A DNA stretch of 35,303 bases from M3007 sp964481485 (GTDB lineage: Bacteria > Bacteroidota > Bacteroidia > Chitinophagales > Saprospiraceae): assembly GCA_964481485.1 (NCBI GenBank), contig CAYZVM010000036.1, positions 1-35,303 on the forward strand. The letters are read 5' to 3'. The position numbers and the translations under genes are program-made. Shown piece by piece: positions 24,201 through 29,956 of the stretch. The notes beneath the pieces are model-generated. The model was not told the origin of the DNA, ran no database searches, and saw only the letters and a program-made list of their open reading frames with translations. The stretch's first letter is position 1. Every line of letters begins with the position of its first letter.

Positions 24201-26211
24201 TGGCCGCAACGAAATCCTCCGCCCGGGCCGGGAAGCGGTCTTCGTTCAAAACACCTTCGGGGCTGAGGTAATTTTTCAGGATGAGGTTGTTGTGCAGTTT
24301 TGCCAACAACGCCTCCGAAAGCCCCAAACCGGTGAAATCTTCGGGGCTGATTTGCACGATTTGCGAAAGGGCTTCATAGGCTTCATGGTACACAGATTCG
24401 GCATTGACCTGCAAAATGCGCTTGTCGCGGGGGGCGACGTTTGCGGAGTTGGACAAAGCCGCGTGCAGCACCCGCGCGGTGCGGGCATCGTCTTCGTCGT
24501 CGGCCATGAGGTGCTGACTACCGAACATGACGGGCAGGAACTGGCGGTACAGGTTTTCCAAAAAGGCGATTTGCTGCTCCTGCGCGGCGGCGGCGGCTTT
24601 TTCGTCGCGGAGGGCACCGAGCATGATTTGCCGGAGTTCTTCACCGCTGAAGTCGTATTCCTGCATCCATTTCACTACCGCAAAAAGCATCTGCACGAGC
24701 CATTGCGTGTCGGCGACGGAGCCTTTTTCCAAAATGTCGAAACCGTTTTGGGCGGGGAGAAAACCCGCGGATGCCATATCCTCCATCAAGAGCGGGAATT
24801 GGCGGGACTTGCGCAGGGAAGGGTCTTTACTCAATATGCCCAGCACATCCACCAAATCCTGTGCGCTGATATCGAGCGTGCCCATCAGTTGGCTCACGCG
24901 GAACAGCAGGGAAAGCGAGGCGTGGTTCAGCGGGCCGGACAGGATGCTCGTTCTCTTGATTGCTTCGGCACGTTCGCGGAAAGCGTTGACAATGGTGAAG
25001 AGGTCTTTTTTGCCGATTTGCAGTGCCTGTTGCAGCCGCAGCCGGAGGTTTTTTTGTTCGGGCGCCAACAAGTCACCCGCGCCGTCAACGGGCGAAAAAT
25101 CTTTGTAGGCAGATGGTTTGTGGGCATCTTTTTCCGGCAAAAAATATGTTTTATGGATAGCTGCGAAACGCCCGTTGTACACGCGGTTGAACAGATCCTG
25201 TGGCTCTTTTTCATTGCCCTGGCCGAGGGTGTTCATGGAACCGCTGATGAGGCTGCACACCACATCTATGGGCAGTTCGTATGTTTTGTGCAAATGGCGG
25301 ACGAGCGCGATTGTCCCCAACTGGTCATGCCCGAGGGTGTTGTCGCAGCAGTTGCGCAGGATGCAGTCGAGGTCGGTAAACGACAGCCCGGTGCGTTGCG
25401 CGAGGCGCACAAAACGGTTGACGCGCTCGAACCACTGCCATGCCTCAAACGGGCTTTCTTCGGAAGCTTCGAGCCAAATGATGTGTTCTTCATTGGCGTC
25501 GAGGTCGGCATAGCCCCCAAGGCCGTGGTGGATGAAAAACCGGCCGGCCTCGCTGCGCTCGGCTCGCCCGCTGGGGTTTGTGGATGTTTCACTCAGTTGC
25601 TGGAACAGCAATTCTCTCAACTCCACTCCGGAGAGGCCCGTGATTTGCAGAAACCTTTCCACTTTGAATGGGAAAATGAATTCGTTGGTATTGCTGAGTC
25701 CGTAGTAGGCTGCGACTTCGCTTTGGCTTCCGGGCATCACGATATTGCGATAAGCCTGCACGGGCAAGCCCAATACTTCGCGTGCTATTTTTTCCCTGCT
25801 GTTCCCGTCGTGCCTGGTCAAGAATTGGCGAAACAAGTCCTGCGGATTCAGCTCCATAAAGGCAAGGTAGAGTTTGGCCCGCTCGTGCGCGAGGTCAAAC
25901 GGCATATTGAAGGGGTATCGCGCCATGCGCAGGTCATCGTACACTTTGGGCCCGATGCGGTGTTCCAGGACCCGATTGACGATATCGAGATAGGGTGTTT
26001 GGTTGAACGAGTTTTCTGCGTTCAACAAAATCCCTTTGATGTCGGCCCGGCGGTCGTCAATATCGGCATTTTCAAAATAATCGTCCAGCAGTTGGAGCAA
26101 ATCGGTGAGGTAGGCTGCGGGCGAATAAATGGAGCGGGCTTCGTCTCCTTTTTTAAAATCCAAATCGCCGAACAGTTGTTCGTAGGTGGGCAGTCCGGTG
26201 GACATTGACAT
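12253..26211 (-). CDS. Giant Tc-toxin A subunit-like protein with two hemopexin-repeat arrays (4652 aa)
   Basis: Order: VRP1-like start (YEQLFGDLDF, SIYSPAAYLTDLLQLL at 28-42, PYLDIVNRVLEHRIG at 73-87); helical lobes to about 1220; a first array of about 23 hemopexin-like repeats, 1225-2485 (consensus VDAAF..G.KTYLFSGDQY.RY...VDEGYP); an ABC-toxin-N and neuraminidase-like region, about 2500-3000 (RVWEANRKVFLYPENF near 2734); a second array of about 11 repeats, 3115-3675; FFHAPFLLAQYF near 3755 as in TcA proteins; pore/coiled helices about 4040-4300 with a Gly/Ala-rich hairpin; and a TcB-binding-like end. Known TcA proteins form pentameric bells that bind cells and push a channel through the membrane to deliver a toxin. 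The usual size is about 2500 aa; the repeats account for most of the excess. There is no signal peptide, as usual for TcA. ATG at 26211 follows an in-frame stop at 26233. No TcB or TcC gene is nearby. Confidence 0.9.
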   Translation of the reverse strand: MSMSTGLPTYEQLFGDLDFKKGDEARSIYSPAAYLTDLLQLLDDYFENADIDDRRADIKGILLNAENSFNQTPYLDIVNRVLEHRIGPKVYDDLRMARYPFNMPFDLAHERAKLYLAFMELNPQDLFRQFLTRHDGNSREKIAREVLGLPVQAYRNIVMPGSQSEVAAYYGLSNTNEFIFPFKVERFLQITGLSGVELRELLFQQLSETSTNPSGRAERSEAGRFFIHHGLGGYADLDANEEHIIWLEASEESPFEAWQWFERVNRFVRLAQRTGLSFTDLDCILRNCCDNTLGHDQLGTIALVRHLHKTYELPIDVVCSLISGSMNTLGQGNEKEPQDLFNRVYNGRFAAIHKTYFLPEKDAHKPSAYKDFSPVDGAGDLLAPEQKNLRLRLQQALQIGKKDLFTIVNAFRERAEAIKRTSILSGPLNHASLSLLFRVSQLMGTLDISAQDLVDVLGILSKDPSLRKSRQFPLLMEDMASAGFLPAQNGFDILEKGSVADTQWLVQMLFAVVKWMQEYDFSGEELRQIMLGALRDEKAAAAAQEQQIAFLENLYRQFLPVMFGSQHLMADDEDDARTARVLHAALSNSANVAPRDKRILQVNAESVYHEAYEALSQIVQISPEDFTGLGLSEALLAKLHNNLILKNYLSPEGVLNEDRFPARAEDFVAATDFSAQRRPLFDILQKLYLQELEDLPADDIDAEFSEEDEGAEETAVTANNNISEVSFSVFLSDLDELNLSAEVKAELYDNLIFNGHIEETGDVRQPDFFADAQNADFFEVNVKIGAHGASIYSKIKERTGRFLLEPLRLNEETFEDLGLNEREIAQLVENLQFNGYIDKEKVFADKAALLAASAADFNLALVFYPKRHKILNALQAAIGQFKEKFYLFKPEDFADTADQIMAQAVHDAMAADYFPDGKLNAERYAFFWQEENRQSFELDLLLPEQHINAVFEAMKNLAATVQQYQISPAAMTEIGLEPDEQIELVEVLQNAGWLNDCNQIPEAHLPYFLNVNNALVFQLEDYTDYNKDIFFLLNAAAVKTDEKLQATVAQLTDLSAQQQQVVLDALAEVLGIEAEVTNVLAREILGSESHLVADIVLPMLSVVDSLERVTQTPENNKFELAYRRMHQFARLASKLGLSKEETEVVFHDQTLVEKFPEPLVLPDGFHSFDALLELRDEEIEINDVTYSHLIYLFKNNLYWGYDALTYNLVVQPSQLSRLSEHFAKFGQVDAAFTDHQNRAWVISGGQYFNREFGKKTWKRQERDWGAVQNNFDNPERIDASFMDNEGKTYLFSGGQYVRYSHGYDHVDEGYPKSIKGNWRNELSDIALPTAFYESIDASFQSTEGVAYLFKGDNFVSSEDFSKEQPIRTSWGKVKNNFAEANKLDAACAYGGKAYLFAGNQVMAYADSLENNAVKGMDGSPMSLETYLPGLPDIFDNGADAVFCQDEKGAVMHLFKDEQYLRYQRTATGKPPTKLLAENTKAKWGKVTNHLAETGIVDAAFVGLDGKTYLFSGDQYFRYSGYNYTEVDEGFPRSIRHDWGGLLRVDAAFILDGKTYLFGSSESGAGQYVQYSTRDYRIPDENYPQPVGDNWWNLPARLTQAGFGTPDAVFVGHDGKAYLFKGSRFISFNHLERWWSDPLSLSEHWDSIPFPSVSAAFSGKDGKTYIFTAGEVQKPEGVAKSAAKPTEPQFVRYSDRQYNKIDDRYPKSTKQHWGKIVNNIAKTGKVDATLVLESRVIPEGGTEANAQTFRHTYLFSGNQFFRYTDADFSKGAIPTVDQGYPRYIATSLKNEPRFQNLHVSLETGVDAAFADQRNVYLFKDDKWHVVSESLHKAYPSAATAAAQCVFLDGGQVFLEKAGQWQKVDSLESALPSFVPALPPSLRDVPVEFAEFRQNLDAVLHGTDGNTYLFKGAKCYNALLERAYPLNEEWGRSKNNIYFDNRVDAAFVGRDGKTYLFSGDQFVSYTPDKKTGAIFPSLTDGNPKPIAAHWGGLSEIKLAFVKGDKTYLFEKPDASGNMRYQCYSGTDYSKPDYEYPKTTDAKWSNLAEPWAQIPDVYVEEGFDSVDAVLFEDDNMFLIKGRDFVQFNEKSAHWSYPKPLDRTWRDMPFNETNFETIVTAFTGPDGNHYFFSDEAFVVYQSGLLVPQNGKIINPVRATWGLSDNDFVRENRIDAAFVDGEGFTYLFSGDQYVRYARGNYRFIDEGYPRDIVGNLRKEKPFANLPESFDEEMEKMLKDKQSIGGVIANGRNVYLFGKEGFQVVSNKAAASYPLDALGKIRNNIEQNNRVDAAFVSKEGKTYLFSGDQYFRYSDAPYMFVDEGFPRAIAGNLAAELSLPGFPAQFDYGLDTVFTGADGQVYFFKDKNYYAPGKGEKPIAGKWGKVKNLFAESAGLDAIFHAPDGKVYAFKNGQYTRYSNSENEFADEGFPLSIKDNWGNLPVSFEAGIDGAFVFEGRTYFLKGDEYVRYSRRDYRAIDPIYPQQFVNRFGPWADFLLGDLRAISRYKRMQDEHSGGDYSLTNLLHPAIVQNDPYKALSELFDWDIDEIKWLKRNQAFLPPSKFFEVTFDLEAVLKMAEIFALCGKMGQAPSVVYAEVWKNWFENGQLAEAASALYRFLGEMNSEKDWAVLSKQLHDAENVLKRDALLPYSIVRINQANAGNGSKIPQLRDARDLYEMLLIDVEMGSCGNTSVILEATAAIQLYFHRYFVNLEEVDLTGNEDEKTRAQLKKWWQWMKNYRVWEANRKVFLYPENFIRPELRDTKTPAFKTLEEDLLQNEVTDEAVLRVYKKYLDEYTEVSRLKIAGGYVYDDPEVLDDKQLVLFGHTKAEPPRYYYRTARFVGGNTDAVQWEAWRPFNNMIDAKRVHPVFAFGRIFVFWGKLEERLKDSSKTVIVNEGSNYSSESEKEYEIKIFFSFYNLNKEWASPQLLDTKIVESYKITDFELFVENSNLLENQKHENIIVNCAYGWKPVMSKEASAELAQIEANINTLKSWGNSLGSTFFAQAIADLEKHLADARAYYNTVTQTSAAYSLTPELYTVELQNKPVFSNQGLQVFQSIFASTEKISIKREVQLSTYENSTDGPWFSFDHKGGSFLVKPSVPKITVHPQKVADNPAFPNWANLDAAFELGTERFFFKNNVYVTSQKPGTELPIDARWGKQNPGPVVVRKDTALVDGNLTFFFNGNECLIFTGNKYELSARSGPFTLQQLALLPNQTAPHFGAMLAAGWTGFDAGVRMPNGNLLFFNGTSYMLNGGIASETVKNRWGKLKANSFTDPARSKVVAAFSLNNDVYLFNNEEFVKYTGGQLDHIAPEYPKPSNLAGLLDDLGVAMTAAKRNEYKTLKIEGAYTKDGKIFIHHHPGRGFEINPVAKTVSEANTNPNMFEVAYVNEQGAVVKQTEGQTTVDAAFTQGGNLYLFKGKKYHQQSTIPAAFPTISDATWASKPNISDRWGLAETIDRVDSAFIRDGKLFLTKGNLYARYSGSNLDSMDDGYPKQLSTNSENLPKLDRLDAAFVGNDGKTYFFKDTKFRTSDNLNAEQNTKPLWESVAFSIAEKGVDAAYIRDKKLFLLSGKMFFRYTISPLGTVGEFADAGYPKPMPAEIDAAFVQNDLVYLFAKDQYYKLSGTAEPDVLPAPKKVKGNWGNIPGLFQNGFEATLNTSGKLYLFKAGQYLEYETSDGKATPYEIDSARFDIIRLTTGTGYKLNERLFSGGLPKLLALETQELDEVPSFSDKANSSAPTMIQVAPNKVNILPVSDHLDFYSANGPYYWEIFFHAPFLLAQYFNSNQKFEAAKTWYEYIYDPTQKSDFWKYLPFREAYLANADLKPRAYTDAEIRAYLDDPFDPHTIAALRTVAYRKAIVMSYIDNLLDWGDMLFRQYTMESINEARMLYVLAYDMLGDKPENLGVKKLPEQNTNYRGLLNLIKNAAQNKALLALENALDAHTASSAKLAAGTVHDTILTHSVYFFSPENTQFIEYWDRVEDRLYKIRHCLNIMGEAQPLPLFQPPIDPMALVQAAAGGGGFEAALASLGVSVPHYRFAFMFDKAQQLVQKLNELSSELLSALEKKDGEAFSILQNRHEGIIHGMTRSIRVANIEEAKKNIDSLKESLSNARLRETRYGQWINGGLNSLESTQLGLIIAGASLQGASAIIKVASGIAHLFPKSSFGVFMFGVTTGGDHVGKSLESFAEALETGGEALSMGGEAAGIKAQNERSNQDWGLQKDMAASDARQIEAQIAGAEFQLQIAQREAEILEKEIEQNGAVATFYKEKFTNEQLYLWMAGKLSGLFFQCYKLAYDMAKYAERAFQFERGIKESEVNYIQPTYWDSRRKGLLVGQSLAYDLDRMEKAFIETDARRLEITKPVSLLELDPLAFLQLKSRGRCEFSLTEAMYDYDFQGHYNRQIKTISISFEGMEDQVVNATLTQLSHKTVLEPDTKAVKFLLNPKDQPPLSIRSDWRPNQQIALSYVDVEDREKNNGLFELRFDSERYLPFEGTGAVSDWRLELNGKRGSYDLSQLTNVVIQVKYTALQGGQVFGQAVKGLLKPYLTGVMFNVAETFSDQWSEFLESDSKDLELSFTREMFPNMSSNKITGIFARFDLSAPGSVSMVVNGDSDMTLKDGKYIDTSGLSISNKGTALTFNVKGNKALLSNISLVMGYKAQV

Positions 26212-26290
26212 GGTTGGGAAGATTTTAAAGACCTAATAAGTTGGGTTGGGCTGGTCGAAAAGGGGGGGGCGGGTTTTGCTGCGCTTGCGG

Positions 26291-26731
26291 TCAAATTTTC
26301 GCGGTGCTGAGGTGAGGCTCGTTGGCCTGTTTGACTTCCATATATTGGAGCAGCACTTGGGTGCGGATGGCCAAAGCATTGTTGTAAAACTGCTCAATGA
26401 CGGCTGGCTCACCGCCAAATAGGTTGGCATATTCGTGGAGAAACTTGATTTTGGGGAGTGCCGCGATTTGCAGGGCCGAGTGGAGGCCAGCCTTGAGCAG
26501 GGCGAGCGTGGCGGTGTGGCCGAGTTCGGGCATTATTTTTTTCAGCCGCTGGTAGGCCTGGAGGATTTCTACTGTCGTGTCTTTTTGTTTTGCCAATTTT
26601 TGCCAGTCAAACCCGGCAAGCACTTCGGCATCGTTGAGGTCAGCATGTGCGATATCAATATGCTGGTTTTGCTCAAGGAAGGAAGAGAGGTTTTTGAACT
26701 GGGCTTCGGAAAAGAGATTGTTTTCTGCCAT
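26291..26731 (-). CDS. Small helical protein resembling the segment before VRP1 in large TcA proteins (146 aa)
   Basis: The product is all-helical by composition. Its middle, ILQAYQRLKKIMPELGHTAT, then LLKAGLHSALQIAALPKIKF and YANLFGG, resembles a repeated segment that in long TcA proteins (those annotated as neuraminidase-like, Tc toxin subunit A) lies just before the YxxLFGxLD...YSPAAYL region. Here that region starts the next gene, 79 nt downstream, so the segment seems to be a separate polypeptide. A stop codon in the giant gene's frame at 26233 and an 8-G run at 26270 leave open a frameshift, but a single indel would not obviously join the frames. It may assemble with the giant protein as an N-terminal cap or chaperone-like piece. 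It is probably the first gene of the toxin operon. Confidence 0.75.
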   Translation of the reverse strand: MAENNLFSEAQFKNLSSFLEQNQHIDIAHADLNDAEVLAGFDWQKLAKQKDTTVEILQAYQRLKKIMPELGHTATLALLKAGLHSALQIAALPKIKFLHEYANLFGGEPAVIEQFYNNALAIRTQVLLQYMEVKQANEPHLSTAKI

Positions 26732-26796
26732 TTTTTTGTTTTTTTGAATATTTTCCCCTTTGCATCGGCATTTTCCGCGGGATGTGTAAAAGTGTG

Positions 26797-26812
26797 GGCG
26801 GCTCTTCCCGCC
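26797..26812. promoter_or_regulatory. Small GC hairpin in the leader of the toxin operon
   Basis: GGCGG and CCGCC enclose CTCTTC, about 66 nt upstream of the ATG at 26731. No T-run follows. I could not find a clear TAnnTTTG promoter in 26732-26884; the nearest is TAATTTTT without a well-spaced -33 box, so the operon may be activator-dependent or cotranscribed with the AraC gene. Confidence 0.25.
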
Positions 26813-26884
26813 AGAGGTGGACTTATGTTACATCTTTTGAAAAATGAGGTGTTGGGCTGAAAAATTAACACGCGGCACAGCAGC

Positions 26885-27355
26885 CTACTTGCAAAATACC
26901 GAGGGTGCTTTGCCATACTTGGCCACAAAAACGCGCGTGAAATATTTGGGGTCGTCGAATCCCACGGAGTAGGCGATTTCCGCAACACTGAGGTCGGTTT
27001 TTTGCAGCAACTCCAGCGATTTGTCCAATCGTATTTTCCGAATAAACTGGCTCGGCGATTGGCCAGTCAGGCTTTTTATTTTGCGAAATACCTGTACTCG
27101 TGTGCAATGGAGCACCTTGGCCAATTCTCCCACCCGGATGTCGTCAGGCAGGCGCTGCTCTACGAGCAGTCGGACTTTTTGAAGAAAAATATCGCCTGAA
27201 ATCTGGTGGCAAGCAATATGCGGGCAGGAGGTGGTCGGCGCGGCGGTCGGCTGCTGTTCGGGATGGAAAAGGAAGGTGGCGTATCCGGTCGCTTCCTTTT
27301 TTTCTGCCTCTGGTCGGTTGGGATCTTTTTGAAGGAATGCGGGAGATGTTTTCAT
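26885..27355 (-). CDS. AraC-family transcriptional regulator (short, DNA-binding domain only)
   Basis: The 156-aa product has a 50-residue N-terminal extension with no recognised sensor domain, then the AraC/XylS double helix-turn-helix (about 52-155). Visible motifs are VGELAKVLHCTRVQVFRKIK, SPSQFIRKIRLDKSLELL, VAEIAYSVGFDDPKYFTRVF and KYGKAPS. The spacing and sequence resemble the output domains of Bacteroidota hybrid two-component and stand-alone AraC regulators. It lies directly upstream of the toxin operon on the same strand, 153 nt away, and has its own promoter (27438-27471). I infer, without proof, that it may control the toxin operon. Confidence 0.88.
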   Translation of the reverse strand: MKTSPAFLQKDPNRPEAEKKEATGYATFLFHPEQQPTAAPTTSCPHIACHQISGDIFLQKVRLLVEQRLPDDIRVGELAKVLHCTRVQVFRKIKSLTGQSPSQFIRKIRLDKSLELLQKTDLSVAEIAYSVGFDDPKYFTRVFVAKYGKAPSVFCK

Positions 27356-27437
27356 GGTAAGAAGATTAGCCTTATGATAAAACGAGGTTTGACCATAAAG
27401 GCGGTTTTTGACATCAACACCTGATGAAGGCTTGATT

Positions 27438-27471
27438 CAAAATTATTGATGACACTGCTGTGTTTTCAAAA
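27438..27471 (-). promoter_or_regulatory. Bacteroidota promoter of the AraC-type regulator
   Basis: On the minus strand TTTTG, 21 nt, then TAATTTTG (exact TAnnTTTG). The predicted start is near 27431, giving a leader of about 75 nt to the ATG at 27355. Confidence 0.7.
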
Positions 27472-27529
27472 CTCGGGATGTGAACCGGGTGTTTGTTTGA
27501 CGCAGAATGGAATAATCATGCAGTCAAAT

Positions 27530-27556
27530 CGGGGTTCGGCATCAGGCCGAACCCCG
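27530..27556. terminator. Perfect 11-bp hairpin downstream of the lipoprotein gene
   Basis: CGGGGTTCGGC and GCCGAACCCCG enclose ATCAG. It lies 25 nt after the lipoprotein stop codon (27582). No T-run follows, so it is a 3'-end stabilising stem or a weak terminator. Confidence 0.5.
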
Positions 27557-27581
27557 GTATATGGCTCGATTTCTTGCCCGT

Positions 27582-28052
27582 CTATTCCTTCTTGTCGTTG
27601 TTGAAGCAGTCCCGAATGCAGAGGTATTTCCCATCCCTTTTCTCAAAGAGGGATATATATTTGCCGGTCATGACTACTGCCCCGGACGTATCCTTGAAGG
27701 TGGATTTTCCCGTCTCGACCACCAAGCCCCCTGCTGCAAAAATGTCCATCACTTCAAAGGAAGCGGTCATTTTGGACGTGTCTCTTGCGAAATTTGCCTC
27801 TAGGTCTTTCAGTATCGCTTCTTTGCCGGTAAGAATGGGCGAATTGTTGGCCAGACTCACCGCGTCGTCGGCATAATAAGCCATGACTGCGGCTGCGTTT
27901 CTGGCGTTCCATGCATCGGCAAAAGCGTTTTCCATCGCTTGTATTTCGGTGCGGATTTTGGCGAGGTCGGGCGCGGGCGGTGGGGCTTGTTGGCACGCGG
28001 CGAATGCGAGCACGCTCACGGCAAACGCGAGCAAAAGGTTGGTTGATTTCAT
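27582..28052 (-). CDS. DUF4440/SnoaL-like (NTF2-fold) lipoprotein
   Basis: The 156-aa product starts with a lipoprotein signal peptide, KSTNLLLAFAVSVLAFAAC, with the lipobox Cys at 20, so it is membrane-anchored outside the cytoplasm. The mature part has the NTF2-like pattern: a first helix (MENAFADAWNARNAAAVMAY), YYADDAVSLANN, a PILTGKEAI turn, and repeated strands ending in GKYLCIRDCFNNDKK. DUF4440 proteins bind small ligands or degrade small substrates; the role here is unknown. It follows the secreted paralogue by 81 nt and is probably in the same transcription unit. Confidence 0.85.
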   Translation of the reverse strand: MKSTNLLLAFAVSVLAFAACQQAPPPAPDLAKIRTEIQAMENAFADAWNARNAAAVMAYYADDAVSLANNSPILTGKEAILKDLEANFARDTSKMTASFEVMDIFAAGGLVVETGKSTFKDTSGAVVMTGKYISLFEKRDGKYLCIRDCFNNDKKE

Positions 28053-28133
28053 TGTCTGAAAATTTTAAGATTGAAAAATGGTCGCTTTTCGGCGGCACTG
28101 TAAGAAGTTGTTTGAGTTAATTCTGTCCGGCCA

Positions 28134-28970
28134 TTACTTCTTCGCGGAAGCATCGTCGGGCATAGTCGAATTGTTCACCACCATCCGCACCTCCTGCCGT
28201 ATCAGGTCGCAGGCGGCACTGGTTTCAGCGAACAACTTGTCCGCGTCTTTTCCGGCGTGCACTTTTTCAAAGTACGGGATGGGGCTGCCTTGTGCAAGAA
28301 ACTGTTCCCAATCAGCGTACAAATCCACAGTGGCATCGTGGTAGGCATCGGCGGAACCCCAGGGCAACTCCTTGGAGGCCAATATCCAGCCCGTCATTTT
28401 CCCGTCCTTGATGCGGGCCTCATGCACGGGTTTCCAGATCTCCCGTTCCACCCGTTGGTGGTCGGTCCGGCTGCCCGTTTCGGGGAAATCAAAATAGTTG
28501 AAAACCACAATCTTTTCTTTGTCTATGTCTTTGCCTATTGCCATGTCTGCGTGCGACCAGATTTCGGATTTCACCAGCGTTCTGATTTCAGTTGTGCGGT
28601 CCACGAGCGCCCGTTCTTCTGGCGTGAGCAAGGTGCTCAGGTCGGGCATCGTCCAGTTTTCGAGGTAGCCGGCGAGTTGTTTTTCACCTTTGAAGTTGAT
28701 GCGGGTGACATAATTGTATTCTTCGTTGTCGCCGGAAGGGTAGGCTACCTGTGTGAGTTCCCAGAAATTGTACTTGCCCGCCTTGATGTTTGCCTGATGG
28801 ATTTTTTTCCACGCCTTTTCTAATTTCAGGTATTCGTCGTGCATACCGGGCTTCACTTTCATGTAGTCGAAGGAGTAGTAGCCCTGGGACCCGTCGCCTT
28901 GTGCCGGGAGAAAGTTGCTGGATAGGCAGAAAATGACTGCCCAAATGAGGGAATTGATAAATTTTTTCAT
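28134..28970 (-). CDS. Secreted protein with two related alpha/beta halves (paralogue 1, 278 aa)
   Basis: A signal peptide (MKKFINSLIWAVIFCLSSNF, cleavage after LPAQ) leads to two similar halves. The first half has YYSFDYMKVKPGMHDEYLKL, then W.KIHQ.NIK.GK, then a PSGDNEEYNYVTRINF strand. The second half has IVVFNYFDFPETG, then E.WKPVHEARIKDGK, and W.L.S.ELPWG. The repeated Y/F-strand, E-x-x-W-K-x-x-H and P-x-G pattern suggests two ferredoxin-like (NIPSNAP/dimeric alpha-beta-barrel-like) units. It resembles the gene at 29054-29872. Export to the periplasm or cell surface is likely; the function is unknown. Confidence 0.8.
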   Translation of the reverse strand: MKKFINSLIWAVIFCLSSNFLPAQGDGSQGYYSFDYMKVKPGMHDEYLKLEKAWKKIHQANIKAGKYNFWELTQVAYPSGDNEEYNYVTRINFKGEKQLAGYLENWTMPDLSTLLTPEERALVDRTTEIRTLVKSEIWSHADMAIGKDIDKEKIVVFNYFDFPETGSRTDHQRVEREIWKPVHEARIKDGKMTGWILASKELPWGSADAYHDATVDLYADWEQFLAQGSPIPYFEKVHAGKDADKLFAETSAACDLIRQEVRMVVNNSTMPDDASAKK

Positions 28971-29003
28971 TGTTTGAAAATTTCAAAGTTGAGGAAAGTA
29001 GAG

Positions 29004-29036
29004 AATCCTATAAGGTTTTGAAAACCTTATAGGATT
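29004..29036. repeat. Near-perfect 33-nt palindrome (terminator-like)
   Basis: AATCCTATAAGGTTTT and its complement AAAACCTTATAGGATT flank one base. It sits 18 nt after the stop codon of the 272-aa gene and 34 nt before the next start. On RNA it forms a long AT-rich stem, probably a 3'-end or processing element. Confidence 0.6.
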
Positions 29037-29053
29037 ATGCGACTAGGATGGGC

Positions 29054-29872
29054 CTACTGCGCGTAATCCAGCAGTACCCACACTTCATTGCGCACCAATT
29101 TGCGTGCGGCCTCGATGGTTTTGCCGATGTCTTCCATTTTTTTGCCGGGATGCACTTTTTGCCACATAGCTCCCACATTGTCGGCTGTGACGTCGCTCCA
29201 TTTGTTGAAATAATCCACCGTGACGGCGTTATATTTCATGTCGGCACCGTAAGGAAATTCGAGGCTGTACAAACCCCAGCCTGCCCGGTGGCCATTGGCT
29301 ATCTGTTCCTGGTGCACGGGTTTGACGAGTTCTTTTTCCATTTTCACATAATCGTCCCACTTGCCAGCGGGTACGTCCATAAAATTGACAAACCAGAATT
29401 TTGGCGGGGCTGCATTGGCATCGCCAGTGTTTTTAACTATCAGATCCAGTTGGCTGGAAATCTCCGTGCGCACGAGGGTGCGGAACATCCCGGTCGAGTC
29501 CACGTGCTTGGCTTGCTCTTTTGTCATGCCCCCGAACAAGTCGCCCCAGCTGTTGTAGAGGCTGTCAATGCCGTTCCAGCCCGACACGGCGGTGACGGTC
29601 ACATAATCGTACTCCGTGCTCGCACCGCTGGGCATCCGCACTTCAAGCAGCCACCAGCCGATTTCGGAGCCGCCTTTTTTGATGCGGGCTTTGTGGAGGT
29701 CTTTCCACACGGTTTTTTCGAGCCGGACGTAATCTCCCGCATGGCCGGGCGTGGCTTTCATGTAGTCCACGATGTAGTAGGTGGTCGGGGTGGGCGCAGT
29801 TTGGGCTGAGAGGTGGCAAAGGCTGAATGCCAAAAAGGCGAGGCAGCAAAAGATGGTTTCAAATTTTCTCAT
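29054..29872 (-). CDS. Secreted protein with two related alpha/beta halves (paralogue 2, 272 aa)
   Basis: A signal peptide (FETIFCCLAFLAFSLCHLSA, cleavage after AQ) precedes two similar units. The first has YYIVDYMKATPGHAGDYVRL, VWKDLHKARIKKG, and MPSGASTEYDYVTV. The second has FWFVNFMDVPAGKWDDYVKM, ELVKPVHQEQIANGH, and FPYGADMKYNAVTVDYF. The same pattern occurs in the next gene (28134-28970), so the pair arose by duplication of an already doubled gene. Each half probably folds as a ferredoxin-like unit. A direct-repeat copy (29957-30239) lies 85 nt upstream of the start and may hold its regulatory region. The function is unknown. Confidence 0.8.
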   Translation of the reverse strand: MRKFETIFCCLAFLAFSLCHLSAQTAPTPTTYYIVDYMKATPGHAGDYVRLEKTVWKDLHKARIKKGGSEIGWWLLEVRMPSGASTEYDYVTVTAVSGWNGIDSLYNSWGDLFGGMTKEQAKHVDSTGMFRTLVRTEISSQLDLIVKNTGDANAAPPKFWFVNFMDVPAGKWDDYVKMEKELVKPVHQEQIANGHRAGWGLYSLEFPYGADMKYNAVTVDYFNKWSDVTADNVGAMWQKVHPGKKMEDIGKTIEAARKLVRNEVWVLLDYAQ

Positions 29873-29956
29873 TGTTGAAATGGTTTAGGTGAACTGAATG
29901 ATTGGTTATGAGGATGTTAGTCTTTGCGAAGCGAGCAAGACGAATGGGCTGGCGGA

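Noticed and set aside
12139..26208. Long plus-strand frames opposite the giant gene (for example 12139-13908, 19780-21615, 24142-26208)
   Set aside because: They are antisense shadows of a GC-rich, repeat-bearing gene, with no family motif, no promoter and no plausible gene order.
5891..26211. Contractile injection system (eCIS) locus
   Set aside because: No sheath, tube, baseplate, spike or AAA+ gene is in the window; only the cargo-like tags are reminiscent of such systems.
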